A stretch of 64,000 nt of DNA from Nocardia tengchongensis. Its GTDB lineage: Bacteria; Actinomycetota; Actinomycetes; Mycobacteriales; Mycobacteriaceae. Both the position numbers and the translations under genes were made by a program. Below, in pieces: positions 17,718 to 25,595 of the stretch; the stretch's first letter is position 1; each line of letters opens with the position of its first letter. The stretch spans positions 6,262,001 to 6,326,000 of the forward strand of contig NZ_CP074371.1 in the NCBI RefSeq assembly GCF_018362975.1, written 5' to 3'. The notes beneath the pieces were generated by a model that did not search any database, was not told the DNA's origin, and saw only the letters and a program-made list of their open reading frames with translations.

Positions 17718-18847
17718 GTGCATCGACGTCGATTCGTACAAACAGGATTGAGCGTGGTCGGCGGGTTGCTGCTGGCGGGTAAGACCGCCGCGGCCATGCC
17801 CGCTCTCGGCAGCGGAAGTAGTGAGGGAGGCAATGCCGAGCACGACGGTCGGCAGTGGTCGATGCCGGACGAGGGCGACCCGCACAAGCGCACTTGGATG
17901 GCATTCGGCGCGGCCGCGCATTACGGCGACGTGCTGCCGGAAGCCAGGCGTAATCTCGCGGCGATCGCGCAGGCCATCGCACGGTTCGAACCGGTCTCGA
18001 TGCTGGTCCGCCCGAGGAGATGGACGTGGCACGGGGGCTGATCGGCGGGGCGAACGTCGAATTGGTTCCGGCGGCGCTCGACGATCTGTGGATGCGCGAT
18101 ACCGGTCCGGTGTTCGTCAAGGGCAGCGGCGGCAAGGCCGGAGTCGACTTCAACTTCAACGGCTGGGGCAACAAGCAGGCTCATAGGCAGGACGCCGCGG
18201 TGGCCAAGATCGTCACCGGACGGGCGGGCACGCAGAGCATGTCGACCCAGCTCGTACTCGAGGGCGGCGGGATCGAGGTCGACGGCCAGGGCACCGCCAT
18301 CATCACCGAAAGCTGCGTGCTCAATCCCAATCGCAATCCGGGCTGGAGCAAGCAGGACGTCGAAGCCGAGCTCGGCAATCTGCTGGGGCTGAAGAAGATC
18401 ATCTGGCTGCCCGGCATCGCGGGCCAGGACATCACCGACGGGCACACCGACTTCTATGCCCGCTTCGCCAGTCCCGGCGTGGTCGTGGCCGGGCTGGACA
18501 CCGACCCGAAGTCCTACGACCACGACGTCACCATGCGTCATCTCGACATCCTGAAGTCCGCGACCGATGCGCGCGGACGCCCGGTGCGGGTCGAGGTCAT
18601 CAAGGCGCCCACCCAGATCCGGCCCGAATACAAGGACAAGGATTTCGCGGCCGGCTACATCAACTTCTATGTCTGCAACGGCGCGGTCATCGCGCCGGAA
18701 TTCGGCGACCGTGAGGCGGATTCGGCTGCCAAGGCGACGCTCGCGCGCCTGTTCCCGAACCGGCAGATCGTGCAGGTGAACATCGACGGCATCGCCTGGG
18801 CCGGTGGTGGCATCCACTGCACCACCCAGCAAGAACCGGCAGACTAG
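17718..18847 (+). CDS. Agmatine deiminase family protein 1, Tat-exported, frameshifted
   Basis: Start GTG 17718 follows GGGAG and gives a Tat signal (HRRRFVQTGLSVVGGLLLAG). The mature part is a PAD_porph/agmatine-deiminase domain: WSMPDEGDPHKRTWMAFG near its start, WMRDTGP (substrate-guanidinium Asp), DGHTDFYARF (catalytic His/Asp) and the nucleophile in GGGIHCTTQQ at the end. The frame breaks near 18012, where RPEEMDVARGL is restored by one added base. Total about 376 residues. The family converts agmatine to N-carbamoylputrescine and ammonia. Export is unusual and implies extracytoplasmic agmatine or another guanidino substrate. It is preceded by operator copy 1. Confidence 0.85.
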
Positions 18848-18887
18848 AACACTGACACTGTGACCGAGAACGCCCCGTGCACGACAT

Positions 18888-18905
18888 TGACTAAATATTC
18901 AGTCA
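18888..18905 (+). promoter_or_regulatory. TetR-type operator copy 2 (upstream of cytosolic deiminase)
   Basis: TGACTAA-ATAT-TCAGTCA, 16 nt before the first possible start of the next deiminase gene. Confidence 0.75.
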
Positions 18906-18977
18906 GTTCTAGAGTTCGATGTGCGGGGCGTCCGGACATCAGGAGAAGAAGACATTAGCAAGGGTCGATTCACACAG

Positions 18978-20036
18978 ATGAGCGGCGCGCTGAGCCGCCT
19001 GCTGGGAGACTCCGCCGCATTCGAGGATGACGGGCGGCGCTGGTCCATGCCCGAGGAAGGCGATCCGCACCGGCGGACCTGGATGGCCTTCGGCGCGAGC
19101 GAGAACGTCTGGGGCCGGCATCTGCTGCCGCAGGTACAGCACGATCTGGCGCGGATCGCCCAGACGATCGCCCGATTCGAGCCCGTCACCGTCCTCGTGC
19201 GCCCCGAGGACTTCGACCTGGCCTGCCGCCTGTTCACAGCCGCGAATATTCAGCTGGTCGTGGCGCCGCTCGACGATATCTGGATGAGAGACACCGGCCC
19301 CGTTTTCGTGCACGGCGACAAGAACATGGCCGCGGTCGACTTCAACTTCAACGGCTGGGGCGGCAAACAGAAGGCCCGTCAGGATCGCAAGGTGGCCGAC
19401 TTCGTCACCCGCTCGGCCACGGTCGAGTCACTGCCGGCCGAATTGGTCCTGGAGGGCGGCGCGATCGAGGTCGACGGCCGCGGCACCGCCATCATCACCG
19501 AAAGCTGTGTGCTCAACAACAATCGGAACCCGGGCTGGAAGAAGCAGGACGTCGAGGACGAGCTGCGCTACCTGCTCGGGCTCGAGAAGATCATCTGGCT
19601 ACCCGGCATCGCGGGCTACGACATCACCGACGGGCACACCGACTTCTATGCCCGCTTCGCCCGGCCGGGTGTGGTCGTGGCAGGACTGGACAACGATCCC
19701 GACTCGTACGACTACGAGGTCACCCGCACCCATCTCGATATCCTGCGCTCGGCCACCGACGCGTCGGGCCGCCCGCTCCAGGTCGAGGTGATCGAAGGGC
19801 CGTCGCAGGTCCGCCCGCGGTACGACTGCGAGGACTTCGCGGCCGGCTACATCAACTTCTATGTCTGTAATCACGCGGTGATCGCACCGGAATTCGGTGA
19901 TCCCCGAACGGATTCCGCGGCGCACGCGACACTGCAGCGGCTGTTCCCGGACCGCTACATCGCCCAGATCAGTATCGACGGCATCGCCGCCGGTGGTGGT
20001 GGCATCCACTGCACCACGCAGCAGGAACCCGTGTAG
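18978..20036 (+). CDS. aguA: Agmatine deiminase 2, no signal peptide
   Basis: 352 residues from ATG 18978; an in-frame GTG at 18921 would add 19 residues without recognisable features, and neither start has a strong ribosome binding site. Core motifs are intact: WSMPEEGDPHRRTWMAFG, WMRDTGPVFVHG, LEGGAIEVDGRG, DGHTDFYARFARPG and GGGGIHCTTQQEPV with the nucleophilic Cys about 9 residues from the end. It is closely similar to copies 1 and 3 but lacks their export signals, so it should act in the cytosol on agmatine. The gene symbol rests on family membership. Downstream is a TetR gene 72 nt away on the same strand. Confidence 0.85.
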   Translation: MSGALSRLLGDSAAFEDDGRRWSMPEEGDPHRRTWMAFGASENVWGRHLLPQVQHDLARIAQTIARFEPVTVLVRPEDFDLACRLFTAANIQLVVAPLDDIWMRDTGPVFVHGDKNMAAVDFNFNGWGGKQKARQDRKVADFVTRSATVESLPAELVLEGGAIEVDGRGTAIITESCVLNNNRNPGWKKQDVEDELRYLLGLEKIIWLPGIAGYDITDGHTDFYARFARPGVVVAGLDNDPDSYDYEVTRTHLDILRSATDASGRPLQVEVIEGPSQVRPRYDCEDFAAGYINFYVCNHAVIAPEFGDPRTDSAAHATLQRLFPDRYIAQISIDGIAAGGGGIHCTTQQEPV

Positions 20037-20108
20037 CAGGACGCTCCGAGATTCACCTGCGGGCCCGTATCCGTCAGATCGTTCGGCATATCCGTAAAGT
20101 GAGGTTCC

Positions 20109-20681
20109 GTGTCCGATCGTCAGACTCAAATCCTGGAAGCAGCCATCCGTGTCATCGCCCAGGATGGCGTACGCGGGCTGCGCATCGAGAAGCTCGCGGC
20201 CGAAGCGGGGGTCTCGACGGCGCTGATCTACTACCACTTCAAGGATCGGGCGGGCGTGCTGCACAGCGCGCTGGGATTCATCAACGACCAGGCACAGACC
20301 TACACGGACGACGCGTTCGCCCACACGAATCCGCGGGCCGCGCTCGAGCAGATGCTGCTGCTCGAGATTCAGAACGTCCCCGATGTCCGCAACAACAGCA
20401 TCGCCTGGGGCGAATTGCGCGCCAGCGCTGTCTTCTCCGATGATCTGCGCGAGCAGCTGCGCGCCACCACCCAGGCATGGGTCGACGAGGCGGCGACGCT
20501 GATCGAACGTGCCCGCGAGGCCGGGCTCACGGTCCGCGACGTCAACCCCACCGCGGCGGCCGAACGCCTCACGGCTCTGGTCGAGGGGTTGAGTGAGCGC
20601 TGGCTCAGCGGATCGATCTCCTTGGAGCGCGCCCGCGAGCTGCTGTCCGGCGCGGTCGTCGCCGAACTGGGCCGGAGCTGA
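20109..20681 (+). CDS. TetR family regulator A of the deiminase array
   Basis: 190 residues. HTH: LRIEKLAAEAGVSTALIYYH at about residues 24-43, with a BetI-like C-terminal domain. It is clearly paralogous to the convergent regulator at 20694-21272 (shared DRQ-QILEA, LIYY, RDIAWGE/ASAVF-type blocks), and the two genes end 12 nt apart. The gene follows deiminase 2 on the same strand. The identical operators ahead of deiminases 1-4 are the natural targets for one or both. Ligand unknown; agmatine or a polyamine is the obvious candidate. Confidence 0.85.
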   Translation: MSDRQTQILEAAIRVIAQDGVRGLRIEKLAAEAGVSTALIYYHFKDRAGVLHSALGFINDQAQTYTDDAFAHTNPRAALEQMLLLEIQNVPDVRNNSIAWGELRASAVFSDDLREQLRATTQAWVDEAATLIERAREAGLTVRDVNPTAAAERLTALVEGLSERWLSGSISLERARELLSGAVVAELGRS

Positions 20682-20693
20682 TCGCCCGCCCTG

Positions 20694-21272
20694 TCAGTCG
20701 CGGAGTGCGCCGAGCTCGGTAGCGATTGCGCCCGACAGCAATTCACGTGTTCGCTCGACCGTCGTCGACCCACTCAGCCACCGTGCGGTCAAACCCTCGA
20801 CCAGGGCGGTGAGGCGTTCGGCCGCACCGGACAGATCCGGCGCCGGATCGTCCGGCCCGGTGTCGGCCACCTCGCGCAGGACATCCTCGACGTGGTCGAT
20901 CCATTCCCCGGTGGTGGCCCGCAACGGCTCCCGCAGCTCGGCCTCGAACACGGCGCTGGCGCGAAACTCACCCCAGGCGATGCATTCTCGGCGGACCTCG
21001 ACCGCGCCCTGCAATTCGACGAGCAACATCTCCTCGAGGGCCGCGCGCGGACTGCCGCCTCGCGGCGCGGCCTCGATGTGCGCCGCCGCGCGACGGTCGA
21101 GGTGCTCGAGCGCGCGGCGCAGCACACCCGCGCGATCGTCGAAGTAGTAGTAGATCAGCGCGGTGGAGACCCCGGCTTCGGCCGCGACCCTGCCGATGCG
21201 CAATCCCCGTACCCCGTCCTCGGCGAGCACTCGGACGGTCGCTTCCAGAATCTGTGCCTGGCGATCGGTCAC
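20694..21272 (-). CDS. TetR family regulator B, in operon with deiminase 3
   Basis: 192 residues with HTH LRIGRVAAEAGVSTALIYYY. It begins five nucleotides after the stop of the exported deiminase 3 (21278), so the two are co-transcribed from the promoter carrying operator copy 3, which implies negative autoregulation. Paralogous to regulator A, probably a local duplication. The C-terminal part repeats the segment LTALVEGL(T/S)-RWLSGS found in regulator A. Confidence 0.85.
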   Translation of the reverse strand: MTDRQAQILEATVRVLAEDGVRGLRIGRVAAEAGVSTALIYYYFDDRAGVLRRALEHLDRRAAAHIEAAPRGGSPRAALEEMLLVELQGAVEVRRECIAWGEFRASAVFEAELREPLRATTGEWIDHVEDVLREVADTGPDDPAPDLSGAAERLTALVEGLTARWLSGSTTVERTRELLSGAIATELGALRD

Positions 21273-21277
21273 GACCG

Positions 21278-22411
21278 CTAGCCCGCCGGCTGCTGTTGCG
21301 TGGTGCAGTGGATCCCGCCACCACCCGCGGCGATACCGTCGATGTCGATCTGCACGACCTCGCGGCCGGGGAACAAGCGCTCCAAGGTGTCGCGCGCGGC
21401 CGAATCTCCGTCCTGGTCACCGAATTGCGGTGCGATGACGCCACCGTTGCAGACATAGAAGTTGATGTAGCCGGCCGCGAAGTCCTTCTGATCCCGGTAC
21501 TGCGGGCGCACCTGCGCCGGACCCTCGATCACTTCCACCTGGAGCGCGTTGCCGTGCACATCCGTTGCGCCCCTGAGGATTTCGAGGTGGCGCTGGGTGA
21601 CATCGTGGTCGTAGGAATCCAGGTCGGTGTCCAATCCGGCCACCACCACCCCCGGGCGAGCGAAGCGGGCATAGAAGTCGGTGTGTCCGTCGGTGATGTC
21701 CTCACCCTTGATACCGGGCAGCCAGATGATCTTCTCGAGTCCGAGCAGGTAGCGCAGCTCGGCCTCGACGTCGGCCTTGCTCCAGCCCGGGTTCCGATTG
21801 TCGTTCAGTACACAGCTTTCGGTGATGATGCCGGTGCCCTGACCGTCGACCTCGATCCCGCCGCCCTCGAGCACCAGTCCGGTATGCAGGGTTTCGACCC
21901 CGGCCCGGCCGGTGACGATCTCGGCGACCTTCGCGTCCTGACCGTGCCGCTGTTTGCCGCCCCAGCCGTTGAAGTTGAAGTCGACCCCGGCCATCCCCGT
22001 TGCGCCCTTGACGAATACCGGACCGGTATCGCGCATCCACAGATCGTCGAGCGCCGCCGGAACCAACTCGACATTCGCGCCACCCATGAGCCCGCGCGCC
22101 AGATCCATCTCTTCGGTGCGCACCAGCATCGACACCGGCTCGAAACGCGCGATGGCCCGCGCAATAGCAGCCAGGTTGTCCCGCACCACCGGGAGCAGCT
22201 CCGCGCCCCACACGCGTTCGCCGACGCCGAAGGCCATCCAGGTCCGAACGTGGGGGTCGCCCTCCTCGGGCATCAGCCAGGCGCGATCGTCGTGCGGAAC
22301 CCGGCTGGGCGGGGCGCCGGCGGTGTCCTGCGAGCCCGACTCGTCACATGCGGCCACAACCAGGCCGCCCGCCACCGCCGCGCTCAGTTGGAAGAACCGC
22401 CGTCGTCGCAT
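21278..22411 (-). CDS. Agmatine deiminase family protein 3, Tat lipoprotein
   Basis: 377 residues from ATG 22411. Signal: RRRRFFQLSAAVAGGLVVAAC, a twin-arginine signal ending in a lipobox with Cys about residue 22, so the protein should be anchored to the outer face of the membrane. Deiminase motifs are intact: WLMPEEGDPHVRTWMAFG, WMRDTGPVFVKG, DGHTDFYARFARPG and GGGGIHCTTQQ (Cys about residue 369). Very similar to copies 1 and 2. First gene of a two-gene operon with TetR regulator B. Confidence 0.88.
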   Translation of the reverse strand: MRRRRFFQLSAAVAGGLVVAACDESGSQDTAGAPPSRVPHDDRAWLMPEEGDPHVRTWMAFGVGERVWGAELLPVVRDNLAAIARAIARFEPVSMLVRTEEMDLARGLMGGANVELVPAALDDLWMRDTGPVFVKGATGMAGVDFNFNGWGGKQRHGQDAKVAEIVTGRAGVETLHTGLVLEGGGIEVDGQGTGIITESCVLNDNRNPGWSKADVEAELRYLLGLEKIIWLPGIKGEDITDGHTDFYARFARPGVVVAGLDTDLDSYDHDVTQRHLEILRGATDVHGNALQVEVIEGPAQVRPQYRDQKDFAAGYINFYVCNGGVIAPQFGDQDGDSAARDTLERLFPGREVVQIDIDGIAAGGGGIHCTTQQQPAG

Positions 22412-22489
22412 CGCACCACTCCTCGTGTTCGGTCCGTCCTCGACGGCCGGATCGCGCGTGCGATCGCATGGCTAACGCGATCGTAACGC

Positions 22490-22507
22490 TGACTAAATAG
22501 TCAAACA
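22490..22507 (-). promoter_or_regulatory. TetR-type operator copy 3 (upstream of deiminase 3)
   Basis: TGACTAA-ATAG-TCAAACA; the left arm matches the consensus and the right arm has two mismatches. It lies about 80 nt upstream of the deiminase 3 start. Confidence 0.55.
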
Positions 22508-22582
22508 GCTAGCGCCGGATAGCGTGTCAACCCAGACACCCGCGGTAGTCCACCAGCACATCGTGGACATTGCGGCGAAACC

Positions 22583-22600
22583 TGACTGAATTTTTAGACA
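22583..22600 (+). promoter_or_regulatory. TetR-type operator copy 4 (upstream of secreted protein)
   Basis: TGACTGA-ATTT-TTAGACA; one core mismatch in the right arm. It lies 77 nt upstream of the secreted protein start at 22677. Confidence 0.5.
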
Positions 22601-22676
22601 ACTTGGCCGGGTGACTCAGGACACGATCCGTCACAAACTATTCGACACGTCACACCGCCCACCCAGAGAGACCAGG

Positions 22677-23387
22677 ATGAAGCTTCGTTCGATCGGCACG
22701 ACGGCCGCCATCGCCGTCGCCGCGCTCACCGCCACTTCGGTTACCGCCGGTTTGGCTGCCGCACAGACAGATTCACCCGACGCACAGCCCGGCATCCATT
22801 ATCGGGCACGCCTCGTCGACCACTCGGTCGTGGTCACCACCGATGCCGGATCGCTGGCAGCGGAGGGCGATCGGTTCCACATCCTCGACGGCAGCGGCCG
22901 ACTCGTCGCGGTGCTGCCGCTGAGCTACCAGCGCGATGACAAGGTCTGGCCGATCGCGACCCGAATCGACGGCAACACCGCGATCCTGACGCCGAGCACC
23001 GATCCGGCAGCGGCCGTGCCCGCCCCCGCGGGGACGCCGATGTTGAACTCGATCGACGCGACCGCGAACCCCAACTACAACCAGGCTCTGGCCAACCTGT
23101 CCAGCGCCGCCACCATCGGCGCGGCGGTCGGCACGCTGATCGGAACCGCGATCGGCGCCGCCGTCGGATGCGTCGCGGGCGGCGCACTGCTGGGCGCGGG
23201 CGCGGGCATTCCCACCCTCGGCACGCTGGCGATTCCCGGCGCGATCGGCGGCTGCCTGGTCACGGCGGCAGCGGCGGCGCCGCTCGGCGCGGCTGTCGGT
23301 TTGATCGCCATCGGCGGCCCGATCACGGTCGTCGCCCTGCTGCAGTTCTTCGCCGACCTGGCCACCCCGCCGACTCCGCCGAACTGA
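22677..23387 (+). CDS. Secreted protein with glycine-zipper membrane segment
   Basis: 236 residues from ATG 22677 (AGAGAG upstream). Signal peptide MKLRSIGTTAAIAVAALTAT..., cleavage near AAA-Q. A beta-rich N-terminal half (HYRARLVDHSVVVTTDAG, RFHILDGSGRLVAVLPLSYQ) precedes a C-terminal half made of Gly/Ala small-residue repeats (GAAVGTLIGTAIGAAVGC and following), typical of glycine zippers that insert into or pack against membranes. It sits between deiminases 3 and 4 with an operator copy upstream, so it may belong to the same regulon. I have no assigned function. Confidence 0.7.
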   Translation: MKLRSIGTTAAIAVAALTATSVTAGLAAAQTDSPDAQPGIHYRARLVDHSVVVTTDAGSLAAEGDRFHILDGSGRLVAVLPLSYQRDDKVWPIATRIDGNTAILTPSTDPAAAVPAPAGTPMLNSIDATANPNYNQALANLSSAATIGAAVGTLIGTAIGAAVGCVAGGALLGAGAGIPTLGTLAIPGAIGGCLVTAAAAAPLGAAVGLIAIGGPITVVALLQFFADLATPPTPPN

Positions 23388-23444
23388 TCGCCGCGGCGAT
23401 CCCCCGGCATCGGATCGCACCTGGTCCGGGCCACTGACCATCAT

Positions 23445-23462
23445 TGACTAAATTTTCAGTCA
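23445..23462 (+). promoter_or_regulatory. TetR-type operator copy 5 (upstream of deiminase 4 operon)
   Basis: TGACTAA-ATTT-TCAGTCA, flanked by further symmetry (ATTGACT ... AGTCAAT, 23443-23464), 49 nt upstream of the deiminase 4 start. It precedes the seven-gene run 23512-30935. Confidence 0.75.
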
Positions 23463-23511
23463 ATGTGACGATGCTCATACGATTTCGACGACGAAGGATC
23501 GGAAACAACCC

Positions 23512-24548
23512 ATGAACCCCAGTACGACGACCTGGCGCATGCCGGCCGAGTGGGCGCCCCACGAGCGATGCCTCATGGCATGGCCGACCCGCGAAAGCCT
23601 GTGGGGCCCTTACTTCGAGGAAGCGAAGGTCGAGTACGCCGCGACCGCGAACGCCATCGGCGAATTCGAGCCGGTCCTGATGATCGCCAACCCGGGGCAG
23701 GCCGACGAGGTCCGCAAGGCGTGCGGCAAGGCGGTCGATGTCATCGAGGTGCCGATCGACGACTCCTGGATCCGGGATTCGGGGCCGATCATCGTGAACG
23801 ATCGGCAGGGCGGGCGCGCGGGCGTGGACTTCCGCTTCAACTCGTGGGGTGAGCGATTCCTGCCCTACGACAAGGACGACGCGCTCACCAGCCGCGTCCT
23901 CGCGCACCTCGGCCTGGAGCGCCGGCCGTCGGACATGGTGCTCGAAGGCGGCTCGATCACCGTCGACGGCGAGGGCACGCTCATCACCACCGAACAGTGC
24001 CTGCTCAATCCGAACCGCAACCCGTCGATGTCGCGCGAGCAGATCGAGGACGAACTGCGGCGGCGTCTGGGCGTCACCACCGTGATCTGGCTTCCCTACG
24101 GGCATTTCGACGACGCCCACACCGATGGCCATGTCGACGGCGTCTGCACGTTCGTCCGTCCGGGCACCGTCGTCGCACAGACCTGCACGGATCCGGCGCT
24201 GCCCGACTTCGAGCGGATGGCCGCGAACCTCGAGGTCCTGCGCTCGTCGACAGACGCCGCGGGTCGACCCATCGAGATCTACGAATTGCCGGAATTCCCG
24301 GTCACGACTCTCCCCGACGGCACCGAGACGATGGTCGCCTACGCCAACTTCTATGTCGCCAACGGCGCGGTGATGACCCCGATCGCGGGGCACGAGCTCG
24401 ACGAACCGGCCTTGGCGACCCTGCGGAAAGCCTTCCCGATCGCGAAGTCGTCGGCGTCCCCGGCAATATCGTCGCGTTCGGCGGCGGCGGCGTCCATTGC
24501 ATCACCCAGCAGATTCCGGTCGAGATCACCGAAGGGACCGTCCGATGA
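23512..24548 (+). CDS. aguA: Agmatine deiminase 4, frameshift before catalytic Cys
   Basis: Starts at ATG 23512 with TTWRMPAEWAPHERCLMAWP. The motifs SWIRDSGPIIV, LEGGSITVDGEG and DDAHTDGHVDGVCTFV are present. Near 24436 one C is missing. The restored frame reads AFPDREVVGVPGNIVAFGGG, then GVHCITQQIPVEITEGTVR, putting the nucleophilic Cys in place and stopping at 24548, about 345 residues. As given, the protein would lose that Cys. It has no signal peptide and is diverged from copies 1-3. Its stop overlaps the start of the amidase gene (ATGA), so the two products, which catalyse consecutive steps, are translationally coupled. Confidence 0.85.
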
Positions 24549-25522
24549 GCGACCTGGGCCCGCGCGGCCAGACCGTCACCGATGACGGCAACTTCGTCAT
24601 CGTCACGGCCATCGACACACCGTTCCCCTCCCCCGCTCGGGTCGCACCACCCACCCGGACCCCGATCCGGGTCGGTGCGGTGCAGACCCGCTGGCATCCG
24701 GATCCGGAGGAACACCGGGCCGTCCTGGCCGCGGGCGTCGCGCGCGCAGCACTGCTGGGCGCCCAGGTCGTGTGCCTGCAGGAACTGACCTTGAGCCCGT
24801 ACTTCGCGACGGTGCCGGACAATCCCGACGCCCCGAGACACCGGGAAGCCATCCCCGACGGGCCGACCACCTCGTTCGCGCGGGAACTCGCTGCCCGGCA
24901 CGACATCCTGGTGCACGCCTCGCTCTACGAACACAGTGACACCGGGCGCGGGTACAACACGGCGATCCTGGTGTCCCCCACCGGCGAGGTCCTCGCCCGC
25001 ACCCGCAAGCTGCACATTCCCGAGTTCCCCGGCTATCACGAGGATCGCTACTTCGATTCCGACGACAGCGGATTCCCGGTGATCGACGCGGCCGGCAGCC
25101 GATTCGGCTTCCCCACCTGCTGGGATCAATGGTTTCCCGAACTGGCCCGGGTGTATTCGCTGCGTGGCGCCGAAATCCTGGTCTATCCGACCGCGATCGG
25201 CAGTGACCCCGAGCTGCACGAGTTCGACACCCTGCCGATGTGGCACCAGATGATCGCGGCCAACGGCCTGGCCAACGCCACCTTCATGATCGCCGTCAAT
25301 CGGACCGGGCACGAGGACAGGATCACCTTCTACGGATCCTCGTTCATCTCCGACCCGTACGGGCGGACCCTGGTGCAGGCTCCCCGGGACCGCGACAGCG
25401 TCCTGGTCGCGGACCTGGATCTGGACCAGCGCCGGGATTGGCTCACCTTCGGCATGTTCGACACGCGCCGCCCGGCCAGCTACGGCGATCTGACCGCCGA
25501 ACCGATCAGCACCGAGGCATAA
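24545..25522 (+). CDS. aguB: N-carbamoylputrescine amidase (nitrilase superfamily) 1
   Basis: 325 residues from ATG 24545, overlapping the deiminase stop by four nucleotides. The Glu-Lys-Cys triad is visible: CLQELTLSPYF (Glu), TRKLHIPEFPGYHEDRYF (Lys) and FPTCWDQWFPE (Cys). An extra N-terminal stretch of about 40 residues precedes the domain. The reaction converts N-carbamoylputrescine to putrescine, CO2 and NH3, directly following the deiminase. It is paralogous to 34611-35576 (shared FYGSSFISDPYGR-LVQAPRD). Confidence 0.88.
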   Translation: MSDLGPRGQTVTDDGNFVIVTAIDTPFPSPARVAPPTRTPIRVGAVQTRWHPDPEEHRAVLAAGVARAALLGAQVVCLQELTLSPYFATVPDNPDAPRHREAIPDGPTTSFARELAARHDILVHASLYEHSDTGRGYNTAILVSPTGEVLARTRKLHIPEFPGYHEDRYFDSDDSGFPVIDAAGSRFGFPTCWDQWFPELARVYSLRGAEILVYPTAIGSDPELHEFDTLPMWHQMIAANGLANATFMIAVNRTGHEDRITFYGSSFISDPYGRTLVQAPRDRDSVLVADLDLDQRRDWLTFGMFDTRRPASYGDLTAEPISTEA

Positions 25523-25595
25523 CACGCCACCTGGCCGTGCCCGGCGGCTCGCATGCGGCACACCGAGATAGGCCCGACACTTCCCGAGGGACGAA

